Shown here: piece by piece, positions 16,963-26,191 of the stretch
Position numbering within the stretch: position 1 is the stretch's first letter
Layout of the letters: the number at the start of each line of letters is the position of its first letter
NCBI GenBank assembly: GCA_934343805.1
Contig: CAKRIN010000002.1
Span: 62,001 to 126,000 of the forward strand
Length of the DNA stretch: 64,000 nucleotides
Direction: 5' to 3'
Origin: an uncultured Lachnospira sp.
Lineage (GTDB): Bacteria; Bacillota; Clostridia; Lachnospirales; Lachnospiraceae
Made by a program: the position numbers and the translations under genes
The notes under the pieces: model-generated
Seen by the model: only the letters and a program-made list of their open reading frames with translations
Databases searched by the model: none
Told to the model about the DNA's origin: nothing

Positions 16963-18060
16963 TTATTTAAATTCATTTATCTTATCAATCACATATTGTA
17001 TCTCTTCATCAGTCATTCCATAATACATAGGAAGACTCAATTCAGTTGCACTGATTTTTTCTGCTATAGGGAAATCCCCTTCTTTATATCCAAGATCTTT
17101 ATAGCATTCCTGCATATGCATAGGTATTGGATAATGTTTATTAGTTCCAATTCCAGAATCATTCAGGAATTTTTCAAGGTCATTTCTCCGTTCACATCTG
17201 ACTCCAAAAATATGCCATACTGGTGTTGCATACTCAGGAACATAAGGAAGAATAATCTCTGTATTCTTAATTTCATTGAGGTATCTGTTTGCAATTCTTC
17301 TTCTCTCAACATTAATTTCATCAAGATGAGGGAGCTTTGCTGATAAAAATGCAGCTTGTAACTCATCTAATCGTGAATTATTCCCCTGTAAAATATGATG
17401 ATACTTATAATCAGATCCATAATTCCCTAGTGCTCTTACCTTCTTTGCAAGATTTTCATTATTAGTTACAGTAGCTCCTGCATCTCCAAGTGCTCCAAGA
17501 TTTTTACCTGGATAAAAACTGAATCCAGCTGCATCTCCAAATGATCCAATCACTTTTCCCTTATATCTGGCCCCATGTGCCTGCGCACAATCTTCTACCA
17601 CAAAAAGATTATGTTTTCTTGCTATCTCCATAATAGGATCCATATCACATGCCTGTCCATACAAATGAACTGGCATAATAGCTTTTGTCTTATCTGTAAT
17701 TGATGCCTCTATCTTGGTAGGATCAATATTAAATGTTCTTATATCTGGTTCAACAAATACTGGAACAGCTCCCACATATGTAACTGCTAATGCTGTAGCA
17801 ATATATGTGTTGGATGGAACAATGACTTCATCACCTTCTTTAATTCCTAATGCTTTAAGTGCAAGAAAAAGTGCATCCAGTCCATTTCCCACTCCTACAC
17901 AATACTCACTATCACAATATTGGGCAAAAGCTTTTTCAAAATCCTCATCTTCTTTGCCTTCTATATACCAGCTTCTGGTATACACTCTTTCAAAAGCACC
18001 TCTTAATTCCTTATCTAATTCCTTTTCCATAGGCTTAAAACTTACAAAAGGTATTTTCAT
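16963..18060 (-). CDS. DegT/DnrJ/EryC1-type sugar aminotransferase (QdtB/FdtB-like)
   Basis: The 365-residue PLP enzyme has the family layout: a [11 protein letters not shown] phosphate-binding region, EDCAQAHGA (Asp157, pyridine nitrogen) and [16 protein letters not shown] with the PLP lysine Lys186. The start at 18060 has GAGGAG eight bases upstream; the site overlaps the stop of the cupin gene before it. Pairing with a FdtA/QdtA-type 3,4-ketoisomerase predicts transamination of a dTDP-3-keto-6-deoxyhexose to a 3-amino sugar (Qui3N or Fuc3N type). Confidence 0.9.
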   Translation of the reverse strand: MKIPFVSFKPMEKELDKELRGAFERVYTRSWYIEGKEDEDFEKAFAQYCDSEYCVGVGNGLDALFLALKALGIKEGDEVIVPSNTYIATALAVTYVGAVPVFVEPDIRTFNIDPTKIEASITDKTKAIMPVHLYGQACDMDPIMEIARKHNLFVVEDCAQAHGARYKGKVIGSFGDAAGFSFYPGKNLGALGDAGATVTNNENLAKKVRALGNYGSDYKYHHILQGNNSRLDELQAAFLSAKLPHLDEINVERRRIANRYLNEIKNTEIILPYVPEYATPVWHIFGVRCERRNDLEKFLNDSGIGTNKHYPIPMHMQECYKDLGYKEGDFPIAEKISATELSLPMYYGMTDEEIQYVIDKINEFK

Positions 18061-18065
18061 ATTCA

Positions 18066-18488
18066 CTACTCCTCTGTCGTATTCTCTTCACTTTTCTTTA
18101 CATATTCAAGAAATTCATCATAATCTCTTATATAATCTGATTCATCATATAATTCAGATGCAAGTACCATAAGCACAGCATCTGGTGAAAAGTCAAACAT
18201 TTCTCTCCACATACTATTTGAAACATATAATCCTTCATATGGCTTTTCAAGGGGAACAACCTTCTTCTCTTTACCATTATCTAAGCGTATCTTGCAGCTG
18301 CCATGAATACATATCAATATCTGCTGCAGACATTTATGTGCATGATATCCTCTTGTTACTCCTGCCGCAGTATCATACATATAATATACACGTTTTATTC
18401 TGAATGGAATATCTTTAAATTCCTCAAGAGCTACAAGTTGTCCTCTGTCATCTCCATGTGGTTGGAACATATACTTTATTACCTGCAT
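18066..18488 (-). CDS. FdtA/QdtA-type sugar 3,4-ketoisomerase (cupin)
   Basis: The 140-residue single-domain cupin contains [26 protein letters not shown] and [12 protein letters not shown], the pattern of dTDP-4-keto-6-deoxyglucose 3,4-ketoisomerases. The two histidines in YHAHK are the expected catalytic pair. GGGAG lies four bases before the ATG. Its neighbour is the matching aminotransferase. The product (Fuc3N or Qui3N series) depends on stereochemistry that cannot be read here. No dTDP-glucose synthesis genes (rmlA/rmlB) are in this window. Confidence 0.9.
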   Translation of the reverse strand: MQVIKYMFQPHGDDRGQLVALEEFKDIPFRIKRVYYMYDTAAGVTRGYHAHKCLQQILICIHGSCKIRLDNGKEKKVVPLEKPYEGLYVSNSMWREMFDFSPDAVLMVLASELYDESDYIRDYDEFLEYVKKSEENTTEE

Positions 18489-18504
18489 AATTCTCCCTTC
18501 GTAA

Positions 18505-19431
18505 CTAAATACAGCTAGTCATTCGTCTTTTATACTTTCTTAGCAATACACTCTTAATTTTACCTTTCACAAAAATTTTTAAGAATTTATTATCATTCCA
18601 TTTTTTCATTTTCAGCATTTTACTTTGAAATGAATCCATTTCATCAAGAGGTCTTGCAAACATTATCTCATCAGTTGCATTTAAGTCATCCTTCAATCGT
18701 CTGGCCCACTTATCATTGCCTGATGTAGATACTCCCGTACCATATTCATATAGCATTGTAACATAAGGATAATATCCAAATTCAACTCCATCAAACATCA
18801 TCATTCTCCATATATTATCCTCTGCATACTTTACTCTATTTACAATCTTTTTACAATAATCATATTGCGTTTTTGTTTTACATAGCATTGTTGCTCCTAA
18901 TGCGAAATCCCCTAACACCACATAATTCCATCTTGCCTTTAGTACATTTTCTTTTTTATATGGTGAAATGTCATTAGGAAATGCTTCCCCACTTATTATC
19001 TTTTTCCTGCCATCGCCATCCACTTCAGAATAATATATAGCTTCAGAAAAGCTCCAGACATATCCATTATCTTTCATATATTTCAGGGAATCTCTTAATG
19101 CTGTTTCAGTATATAATTCATCTCCTGGACTAATATCTTTTATGTATTCACCTTCTGCCACTTCCAGACCTGACATCAGATTGCAGACAGTTCCCCTATT
19201 CTCTGAATTCAATACAAATTTATAATTACTAAATTGTCTTGCATTAAAGAATTCTGACAATTCACTTTTCAAGTTATCCTTTGAACCATCGTCCGCAATA
19301 ATTATCTCATACGAAATTCCCTTCTGCTTTATCACAGATTCAAGTGTGCTTTTCATCTGTTTCCAATCTGGGTTATACGCAACCACAACTACAGATATAT
19401 CTATCCCTTTATCAGATATTGCCCGTTCCAT
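18505..19431 (-). CDS. Family 2 glycosyltransferase
   Basis: The 308-residue GT-A protein begins ISVVVVAYNPDWKQMKSTLESV and has IIADDGSKDN and an ISPGDELY site in place of a canonical DxD. An alternating Lys/Arg-rich C-terminus suggests membrane association. AAGGG lies upstream of the ATG. It is followed 16 bases later by the ketoisomerase gene. Donor unknown. Confidence 0.8.
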   Translation of the reverse strand: MERAISDKGIDISVVVVAYNPDWKQMKSTLESVIKQKGISYEIIIADDGSKDNLKSELSEFFNARQFSNYKFVLNSENRGTVCNLMSGLEVAEGEYIKDISPGDELYTETALRDSLKYMKDNGYVWSFSEAIYYSEVDGDGRKKIISGEAFPNDISPYKKENVLKARWNYVVLGDFALGATMLCKTKTQYDYCKKIVNRVKYAEDNIWRMMMFDGVEFGYYPYVTMLYEYGTGVSTSGNDKWARRLKDDLNATDEIMFARPLDEMDSFQSKMLKMKKWNDNKFLKIFVKGKIKSVLLRKYKRRMTSCI

Positions 19432-19455
19432 ATCAATTTCCCTTCCGATTATTTA

Positions 19456-20340
19456 TCAATCTAGTTCGTCCAGAAATTTCTTATAAATATCCAGACTCTC
19501 TTTTCTTCCTATATTTTTTCCTAATAACCCGGCTATAAAACATACAAACCTGTTATATCTATAATCAGCCTTTATCTTTGCTTTATAATCCAAATTATAT
19601 TTTTTGCCATAATATACACATGATTTCAATTCTTGCTTAACTGCGAAATCTGACTTCGGAGTACTTGCTCTTTCAAGATGAATCATGTGTGTATCTTTTG
19701 AATACACCACATGTCCTTGTGGATGTATTTTTCTTATTCTTCTTGTAAGATCAGGTTCTTCATAATACATAAATATATTTTCATCAAACATACCAGCCTC
19801 AAAAAAATCATCTTTTCTTACAAACATATCACATCCAGCAATATACATCTTCTTCTCATTAAACAAGTCATGTTTATTATAGAATTTCAAAAGATTTTTA
19901 TCAATCACGGAATATCTGTAATCATTATAAAAAGAAAATGTCCACTTTCTGTCGGTATTCAACATTTTATTTCCAACCATAATTACATCAGAATCCTCAA
20001 AACACTTAAGAACTTTCTTGAAGATAGGTTCTATATAGATAATATCCGGATTAACAAACCCCAAAATATTTCCCTTGGCCAATTCAGTTCCCCGGTTATT
20101 TCCATATCCAAATCCTTTATTAACTGACTCGACATATGTATATCCAAATGACCATTCTTTATTTAAATAACTGCCAACTCTCTTTTCTTCTGAACTATTA
20201 TCAACAACAATTACTTCAAGTGCAGTTCCCAAATCGTTATACTTTTCCAAACTCTCAAGTTCATCTTTAACAACTTTCCAATTTTCATATGCAACTATTA
20301 TCAAAGAAAGCTCTATTTTGTTATTCGCATTGGTATACAT
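19456..20340 (-). CDS. Family 2 glycosyltransferase, rhamnosyltransferase-like
   Basis: The 294-residue protein shows LSLIIVAYENW, VIVVDNSSEE, NKGFGYGNNRG, FVNPDI and MFMYYEEPDLTRRI. These are the hallmarks of the WbbL-type rhamnosyltransferase branch, where the NPD replaces the usual DxD. Branch membership is clear; the actual sugar is not. It is 24 bases ahead of the next GT2 gene. Confidence 0.85.
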   Translation of the reverse strand: MYTNANNKIELSLIIVAYENWKVVKDELESLEKYNDLGTALEVIVVDNSSEEKRVGSYLNKEWSFGYTYVESVNKGFGYGNNRGTELAKGNILGFVNPDIIYIEPIFKKVLKCFEDSDVIMVGNKMLNTDRKWTFSFYNDYRYSVIDKNLLKFYNKHDLFNEKKMYIAGCDMFVRKDDFFEAGMFDENIFMYYEEPDLTRRIRKIHPQGHVVYSKDTHMIHLERASTPKSDFAVKQELKSCVYYGKKYNLDYKAKIKADYRYNRFVCFIAGLLGKNIGRKESLDIYKKFLDELD

Positions 20341-20375
20341 ATATCTAATTCTTTCCCTTTCAAAATATAATTGTT

Positions 20376-21587
20376 CTATCTGACCATCGATTCATATAAT
20401 CCAATAAGGCTATTAACATGATTATGTTGTGTATATTTATTTCTGTCAAAACTATTAACAATATCGCCCGACTTCAAATTAACATTCTCATTCAAGAGAG
20501 CTATTTTACACTTCAAATCTTCTACATTACCACTTTTAAATAAATAGCCATTCTTCCCATCACATATCATTTCTCTTCCAGAACATGCATCAGAAACAAT
20601 ACATGGAATTCCATATGATAACATTTCTGTTATAGTAAGTGGAGCTCCTTCATACCATATGCTTGGAAACACTAATGCTCTGACATTTTCTAGATATTCT
20701 CGCATTGCGTCTTTATTAATCCATCCTGTAAACTGTATCTTTGGATATTTTTCTTTTAACTCTGATAGCATATATCCATCTCCTATTACCAAACCTTCAT
20801 ATCCTAATTCAGTAATAGCCTGACAGAACATATCTATTCCTTTCTCTTCTGAAAGTCTTCCTATATAAACATATTTCTTGTTGTTCTCAGAAATGACAGG
20901 TGCTGCCTCATTCATATTAACAGGATTATTGATTCTGACAGTTGTACCCAATTTACTAAGATTTTCTTCTGCTAATCTGTTATTTAAATCTGATATTGTA
21001 ATAAACTTTATGTCTTTATTCTTCTTAATCAGTCTATTCTGTATAATCTGCCTGCATACTCTCCATATTTTATATACATATTTTCTCGAATCACAATTGC
21101 AAAAAACACACTGTAAACTCATTGCCTTGTTATCACATATCTTTTTCTTAGGATATATAAACAAGCCTCCATTTGGGCAAAATGTAAAATAATCATGCAT
21201 TGTAATTACAATTGGTATCCTATATTTTGCAGTAACCGAAAACAATGATGCTGACAACACTTTACTCCAACTGTGAAAATGTACCACTGTCGTCTTAGGA
21301 TTTAATCCACTAATCAGCTTTTCAAATTCTTCTTTAGCTGTTTTATTGTATACACCATTAACAATTGCTCTGATTCTGTTAGAATCTCTTAATATATCTT
21401 TTTGATTAATACATATAACTTGTATATCACTTTTTTCTACTGATTTTTCAATTGGCTGAGTACCACAAAAGAGGTAAAGCTTAGCCTTACCTCTTTTACT
21501 TAACTCCACTGCCGATGTCAGCGCAACATTAGCATTTCCCCCATTAATTGAGCCACTATCACTTACAATCACAATATTTTCTAACAT
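20376..21587 (-). CDS. Family 4 glycosyltransferase
   Basis: The 403-residue GT-B protein has a Gly-rich N-terminal donor loop (SDSGSINGGNANVAL), KYVYIGRLSEEKGIDMF and the nucleotide-sugar motif YEGAPLTITEMLSYGIPCI with the ExxxxxxxE glutamates. A CVFCNCDSRK cysteine cluster at about 140-150 recalls the Cys-rich insert of some capsular GT4 enzymes. AGAGG lies five bases before the ATG. Donor sugar unknown. Confidence 0.85.
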   Translation of the reverse strand: MLENIVIVSDSGSINGGNANVALTSAVELSKRGKAKLYLFCGTQPIEKSVEKSDIQVICINQKDILRDSNRIRAIVNGVYNKTAKEEFEKLISGLNPKTTVVHFHSWSKVLSASLFSVTAKYRIPIVITMHDYFTFCPNGGLFIYPKKKICDNKAMSLQCVFCNCDSRKYVYKIWRVCRQIIQNRLIKKNKDIKFITISDLNNRLAEENLSKLGTTVRINNPVNMNEAAPVISENNKKYVYIGRLSEEKGIDMFCQAITELGYEGLVIGDGYMLSELKEKYPKIQFTGWINKDAMREYLENVRALVFPSIWYEGAPLTITEMLSYGIPCIVSDACSGREMICDGKNGYLFKSGNVEDLKCKIALLNENVNLKSGDIVNSFDRNKYTQHNHVNSLIGLYESMVR

Positions 21588-21610
21588 ATGTACCTCTAAA
21601 CTTCTATCAA

Positions 21611-22723
21611 TTATCTAATGATATAACCCATAAGATTAGCCCCAGTAATATCGAACTCATCAATAGCTGCTTCTATATCTGCACTTCTATCTGTTCCAGA
21701 ATTAATAAACATAATAACCGCATCACTGTCTTTCATTGCCGAAATCGTACTACTATTATCTGAAATCCCTGCGCAGACTTTTATATCCAGCTCTTTACTA
21801 ATTGATTGTAACTCATTCTTATATTCAGTTAATTTATCAGTGCAATCTCCTTTAACAGATGCAATCATAAGTGATTCATACTTATACTCTTTAACAATTG
21901 AAGCTATGCCTGCAAGTATAACATCCTTGTGTTTATCTTTTCTCACGTCTCCAAGATACTTCATTGTTCCAAGCTGTTCTATCTCAAATCGTGTATACAC
22001 AGTTGAATCCAAAAGCGCTAATATAAATATAATGGCAAATCCACCAATTATAGCAACCGCAATTATTATAATACTCTTTATAGAAATCATTGCCTTAATC
22101 ACATCCTTCTTGCCTATAGAAGGTGCTGTGGCAACAGTTTCTTTATTCTGTACACCTGGTTCTTCTAATGCCCCCATACTCTTCACATATGAGCCTACGC
22201 CAAGCTGTATAGCATTGAATACTGATATTTCTCCATCTACATATGCACTTGGCACCTGAAACTTTTCTTCACTCAGATTAACAATTAGATCAGCCCATAA
22301 CTCAACAATTTTCTTTACCCTGTTATAATCATTAACCCCATATGCTGCAACATGAAGATAACTTCCTGAATAAACAGAAACAGCTAAGTAGTCACTAGAA
22401 TTGATTTCTGAATAACCAGCAGATTTCAATCCTTCATTAAGCTGCTTAATCACATCATTACCATTAGCAAATACAACAATATTCTTCATTGTATCTGCCG
22501 TAGCCTGTTCTTTAACCATTACATTGGCACCATAACAGCATGTTTTTACTTCCTGATTATCTTCTTGTATCACCTCATGTGTGTTAAGCGATTGTTTTGC
22601 TTTAACAGCAGACATTCCTATTCCCAACAAACACATAATTGCTATGATATACCAGAATTTTTTAATGTTAGATTTAAATTTACCTGAACTAATTACAACT
22701 TCTTTTCTTCCTTTATTTCTCAT
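21611..22723 (-). CDS. Wzz/YveK-like chain-length protein with P-loop-less kinase-like tail (copy C)
   Basis: The 370-residue protein has a first helix at 22-42, an extracytoplasmic domain and a second helix near 215-240, as in polysaccharide co-polymerases. The tail after about 265 resembles the end of tyrosine-kinase-type (BY-kinase) partners (SDAVIMFINSGTD ... GANLMGYII) but has no Walker A motif, so it is not expected to bind ATP. The start overlaps the ligase stop by four bases. It is one of three paralogues in the duplicated ligase/chain-length block. Confidence 0.75.
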   Translation of the reverse strand: MRNKGRKEVVISSGKFKSNIKKFWYIIAIMCLLGIGMSAVKAKQSLNTHEVIQEDNQEVKTCCYGANVMVKEQATADTMKNIVVFANGNDVIKQLNEGLKSAGYSEINSSDYLAVSVYSGSYLHVAAYGVNDYNRVKKIVELWADLIVNLSEEKFQVPSAYVDGEISVFNAIQLGVGSYVKSMGALEEPGVQNKETVATAPSIGKKDVIKAMISIKSIIIIAVAIIGGFAIIFILALLDSTVYTRFEIEQLGTMKYLGDVRKDKHKDVILAGIASIVKEYKYESLMIASVKGDCTDKLTEYKNELQSISKELDIKVCAGISDNSSTISAMKDSDAVIMFINSGTDRSADIEAAIDEFDITGANLMGYIIR

Positions 22724-24012
22724 ATCATTTCTCCATCTGTTAAATTATCTCGTTTTGAAAGACACATTCCTAATATTAATATAAAAGGAATCATCTGTGA
22801 CGGCGTAAACAATCTATGCTCCGTAAATGATGTAACAACATTGACCACTAATGCAATATACAATCCAATTGAAAGTCCTTTGTTCTTAATTTTCCCTATC
22901 TCTCTTCTCATAACTGCAAGCATTAACAAAGTTAATCCCAGACCCACTATTCCAGTTTCTCCTAATATGTGAAGAAATGACTGATGGGCATGTGAATCAT
23001 TGTATAAAAATGTTCCCGGATTATTCCATGCAAACACATGGTTAATAAAAATATCCGGAACCAGCTCATCATTAAACGAACCGAACCCACATCCAAATAT
23101 CGGTGATAAGCAAAAAAGTTTAATAGCATGTGGCCACAGGCGCAATAATCTGTCATAAATAGTCCAGGTTCTGTCCTGTGCAATTCCTAACTTTCCAATG
23201 AACTTCTCATGTATTGCTGCCTCTACCTCTGTGCCATAAGCTCCTTCGCCCCACATATGATATATATACAATTCTACAGCAATAATACCGATTAATGCTA
23301 TCAGGAAAAATATCTCATCTAAATGAATAATAACTTTTTTCCCTTTTACAACCACTTTAGATAAAACTATAAATATACTTGCCAATAGCACTGCAAGAAT
23401 TGAACCTCTTGAATTAGTTGCCCATATTCCTAATATTGTAATCAATGTACATGCTATGTAAAAATACTTCTGTCTACCTATGCTGTATAACATCATCCCT
23501 ATTGACAATGCTAGTACTACCCCTAGAAATCCTCCTGCGGAATTATGTCCCTCAAACAAAAAATGATATGTATGAGCCGGATCAGTTTTCATAATCCCTA
23601 CCGGATACCACTGTAAATAATGACAAATAAGACAGATAATATTAAGTATTGTCACTATACACAAAAAATATTTAACAATCTTATCAATGTCAAAATCCAC
23701 TTCTGAGTCTGGCAATAATAATAGGGGCAGAAAAGTTATAAAAAAATTACCATCTCTTCTATAAAATCCCGGTGATATCAATGCCTTAGGATCATATAAC
23801 GCAGTAGAAATCACAAAATACACATACATTGCAAAAACCGCTATCTGCAACGGATTATAATTTCTATGCGTAAAAAAAAGGAACGGCACTGCTAGAACTA
23901 AAACAATATAACCTACACTTACTGGTATTAAATTGGTTGTTGAAAACAACAGGCATATATAGCATATGATTGCAAATATTTCTCTTCCCAAAAATACATT
24001 CAACTTATTCAT
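22720..24012 (-). CDS. O-antigen ligase/polymerase family membrane protein (copy 2)
   Basis: The 430-residue protein has 10-12 membrane segments and a large loop (about 255-340) ending in CGFGSFNDE and HAHQSFLHILGETGIVGL, the Wzy_C signature of O-antigen ligases and polymerases. It closely matches the gene at 26184-27497 along its length, including the shared FYRRDGNFF segment, so the two are duplicates. It probably joins repeat units at the outer face of the membrane. The ribosome site is weak. Confidence 0.85.
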   Translation of the reverse strand: MNKLNVFLGREIFAIICYICLLFSTTNLIPVSVGYIVLVLAVPFLFFTHRNYNPLQIAVFAMYVYFVISTALYDPKALISPGFYRRDGNFFITFLPLLLLPDSEVDFDIDKIVKYFLCIVTILNIICLICHYLQWYPVGIMKTDPAHTYHFLFEGHNSAGGFLGVVLALSIGMMLYSIGRQKYFYIACTLITILGIWATNSRGSILAVLLASIFIVLSKVVVKGKKVIIHLDEIFFLIALIGIIAVELYIYHMWGEGAYGTEVEAAIHEKFIGKLGIAQDRTWTIYDRLLRLWPHAIKLFCLSPIFGCGFGSFNDELVPDIFINHVFAWNNPGTFLYNDSHAHQSFLHILGETGIVGLGLTLLMLAVMRREIGKIKNKGLSIGLYIALVVNVVTSFTEHRLFTPSQMIPFILILGMCLSKRDNLTDGEMI

Positions 24013-24031
24013 TATTCATCCAATCCATTGT

Positions 24032-25132
24032 TTATTCATCTAATACAAACCCAAGTACATTGCTTCCTGCAACCTCTATGCGTCTTACAGCTTTCATAAT
24101 CTGTTTTCTGGAATCATATCCTGATGTGACGTATAAAACAACACCTTTAACACCTTCTAATTCTAACACATTCTGTGCATTCTCTTCTATACCAATTATC
24201 TTCTTAATTCCACATCCTGTAATTTTATTCTTAATAAATGAATAGAATCTATCAAGCTTGTCCTCATTATAACATTCCTTTGGCAATACAATTGCAACCA
24301 TTTCATATATACTCATTCCAACAGTTACTGATGCAGCTGTCAAATCACATTCTTTATCTGAAACATTTCCCAAAAACCTTATTCCAGAAATATCATTGCT
24401 GACATATATTCTATCATCAAAAATTGAACATATGATTATAATAAATATTCCTATAAAAATGCATATTACAAATAATAAAATATTTTTCTTATTTGTTATA
24501 TCTTTAATGGTAATATTATTGTCAGAATTATTTACCAATGTTTCGTTTATCTGATTCTGTGACGTGCCATATGTTTTTTTATAAGTACCATTTGTATTTT
24601 TGACCACCGTATATGATTCAGCATCCTCTAATATAGCACATACATCATTACCATAAGTTTCATTTGCGAAATCTGTCAAAGTCTCAGCTATAACATTTGC
24701 AATATTCTCTGTTCTATGAGCTGTCCCACTACTATATACAGATATTAGAACCATTGTATCCGTTATCAATGTTGAGTTAATACTATCGTTTGCATTCAAT
24801 TTTACCAACTGATTCTGCTCTAAATTATTATTTACCTTTTCTCTTACAAATGTCGCATCAATTAAAGCTGCTAACTGCTTTGCAATTTCATCTATACCAG
24901 AATCTTCTTCATTTGAATTTTTAGATATCTGCAAATATACATCTGCTTCATACATTTGATTACTATTAACAACTGTTTCACTTGATTTTACTGTTTTCTT
25001 ATAAGAATACAATGCATTAACAAATATCGCAGCAATTCCAATAATAATTGCGATTATCAAAATCCATATTTTTTTTATAAAGTTGCTTTTTATTCTTTTA
25101 AAGCTTAAATAAATCTCATTTTCGCTCAACAA
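24032..25132 (-). CDS. Wzz/YveK-like chain-length protein with P-loop-less kinase-like tail (copy B)
   Basis: The 366-residue protein has helices at about 19-42 and 220-245 around an external domain, then a short cytoplasmic region ending GVVLYVTSGYD ... GSNVLGFVLDE. This is the final strand pattern of BY-kinases, with no Walker A. The start is a TTG at 25132 (or the next TTG) after GGAGG; no ATG fits. It directly follows copy A by 12 bases. Confidence 0.75.
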   Translation of the reverse strand: MLSENEIYLSFKRIKSNFIKKIWILIIAIIIGIAAIFVNALYSYKKTVKSSETVVNSNQMYEADVYLQISKNSNEEDSGIDEIAKQLAALIDATFVREKVNNNLEQNQLVKLNANDSINSTLITDTMVLISVYSSGTAHRTENIANVIAETLTDFANETYGNDVCAILEDAESYTVVKNTNGTYKKTYGTSQNQINETLVNNSDNNITIKDITNKKNILLFVICIFIGIFIIIICSIFDDRIYVSNDISGIRFLGNVSDKECDLTAASVTVGMSIYEMVAIVLPKECYNEDKLDRFYSFIKNKITGCGIKKIIGIEENAQNVLELEGVKGVVLYVTSGYDSRKQIMKAVRRIEVAGSNVLGFVLDE

Positions 25133-25144
25133 TCTATCCTCCTG

Positions 25145-26191
25145 TTAACAGATTATATATCCAACAATATTACTATTCAGAACACTTAACTGCAACTCCA
25201 TCTGCATTATATCTTCTATAGTACTTTTCCCTGATTCTATACATATAAGAGTATTCGACGAATCTGTTATTTCCTGTATTGTATTTGAATCTTCTATAAA
25301 ACCATCTATATAAGATATATTTATTTCTTTTAGACCATCTTGTAATTCCTTAAATATTTCACACGCACTGGTATTCTTTTTCTTTGCTGAGATTATCGTT
25401 AAATCCAGATATTTCTTCAAAGTCAAACTTTTCACTAATGTTGCCAGGTTTTGTTCTTTGTATTTTTTATCTGTCATATTACCCAGAAAACGATAATCGC
25501 ATATAATCCCTACATCTTCTTTTGTGTATATAACCTTATCGTATAATGAAATTATAAAAATAATTACCAGCCAGATAATTACACACGCAACAATTATAAT
25601 GGCATTAGCTGCTGTCATAAGCTGCTTTAATACTCCAGTATCTGAATTCTGATTATCAACCGATCCATATAATCTCACATATGTTGTGTTATTAGTCTTG
25701 CTGGCATTAAAAACTGTTGTATCTCCTTCTATAGATATTTTTGCAACAGACAACTTTGTTTTCGCCATATCTATCGATATCTCTGTTAATCTCTTTGAAA
25801 TATACTCAATACGCTCTGGATTACCCTTTCCATATGCAGACACTGTAATATATTTAGCCGAACTAATTACAACACTTATATAATCATCTTTACTAATCTG
25901 TGAATAACCATTCTCTGAAAGGCTTTTATTTAATTCTGTAATATTATCTGTTGCTGTCGATAATAAGCAGATATTTTTCATCATGTCATTAGTTGTTTCA
26001 ACATTTATGTAAGTCCACGCGCCATAATATGAATTATCCGATTGATCAACTGTAACTGATGATTTCTTAACATTGTTAAGCACTAACAGCACCATTAACA
26101 CAATTACAATTAATCCTATCCACCAATATTTTTTTATATTTTTTCTATATTTTTTTGCGCTTATTACTCTTTCTTTTTTCTTATTATCCAT
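25145..26191 (-). CDS. Wzz/YveK-like chain-length protein with P-loop-less kinase-like tail (copy A)
   Basis: The 348-residue protein has the same layout as copies B and C: helices near 20-40 and 190-215, an external domain, and a tail ending NIVGYIIC that resembles the BY-kinase C-terminus without a P-loop. I prefer the ATG at 26191 because GAGG lies nine bases away; the ATG at 26197 is too close to that site. It overlaps the end of the upstream ligase gene by eight bases. Confidence 0.75.
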   Translation of the reverse strand: MDNKKKERVISAKKYRKNIKKYWWIGLIVIVLMVLLVLNNVKKSSVTVDQSDNSYYGAWTYINVETTNDMMKNICLLSTATDNITELNKSLSENGYSQISKDDYISVVISSAKYITVSAYGKGNPERIEYISKRLTEISIDMAKTKLSVAKISIEGDTTVFNASKTNNTTYVRLYGSVDNQNSDTGVLKQLMTAANAIIIVACVIIWLVIIFIISLYDKVIYTKEDVGIICDYRFLGNMTDKKYKEQNLATLVKSLTLKKYLDLTIISAKKKNTSACEIFKELQDGLKEINISYIDGFIEDSNTIQEITDSSNTLICIESGKSTIEDIMQMELQLSVLNSNIVGYIIC

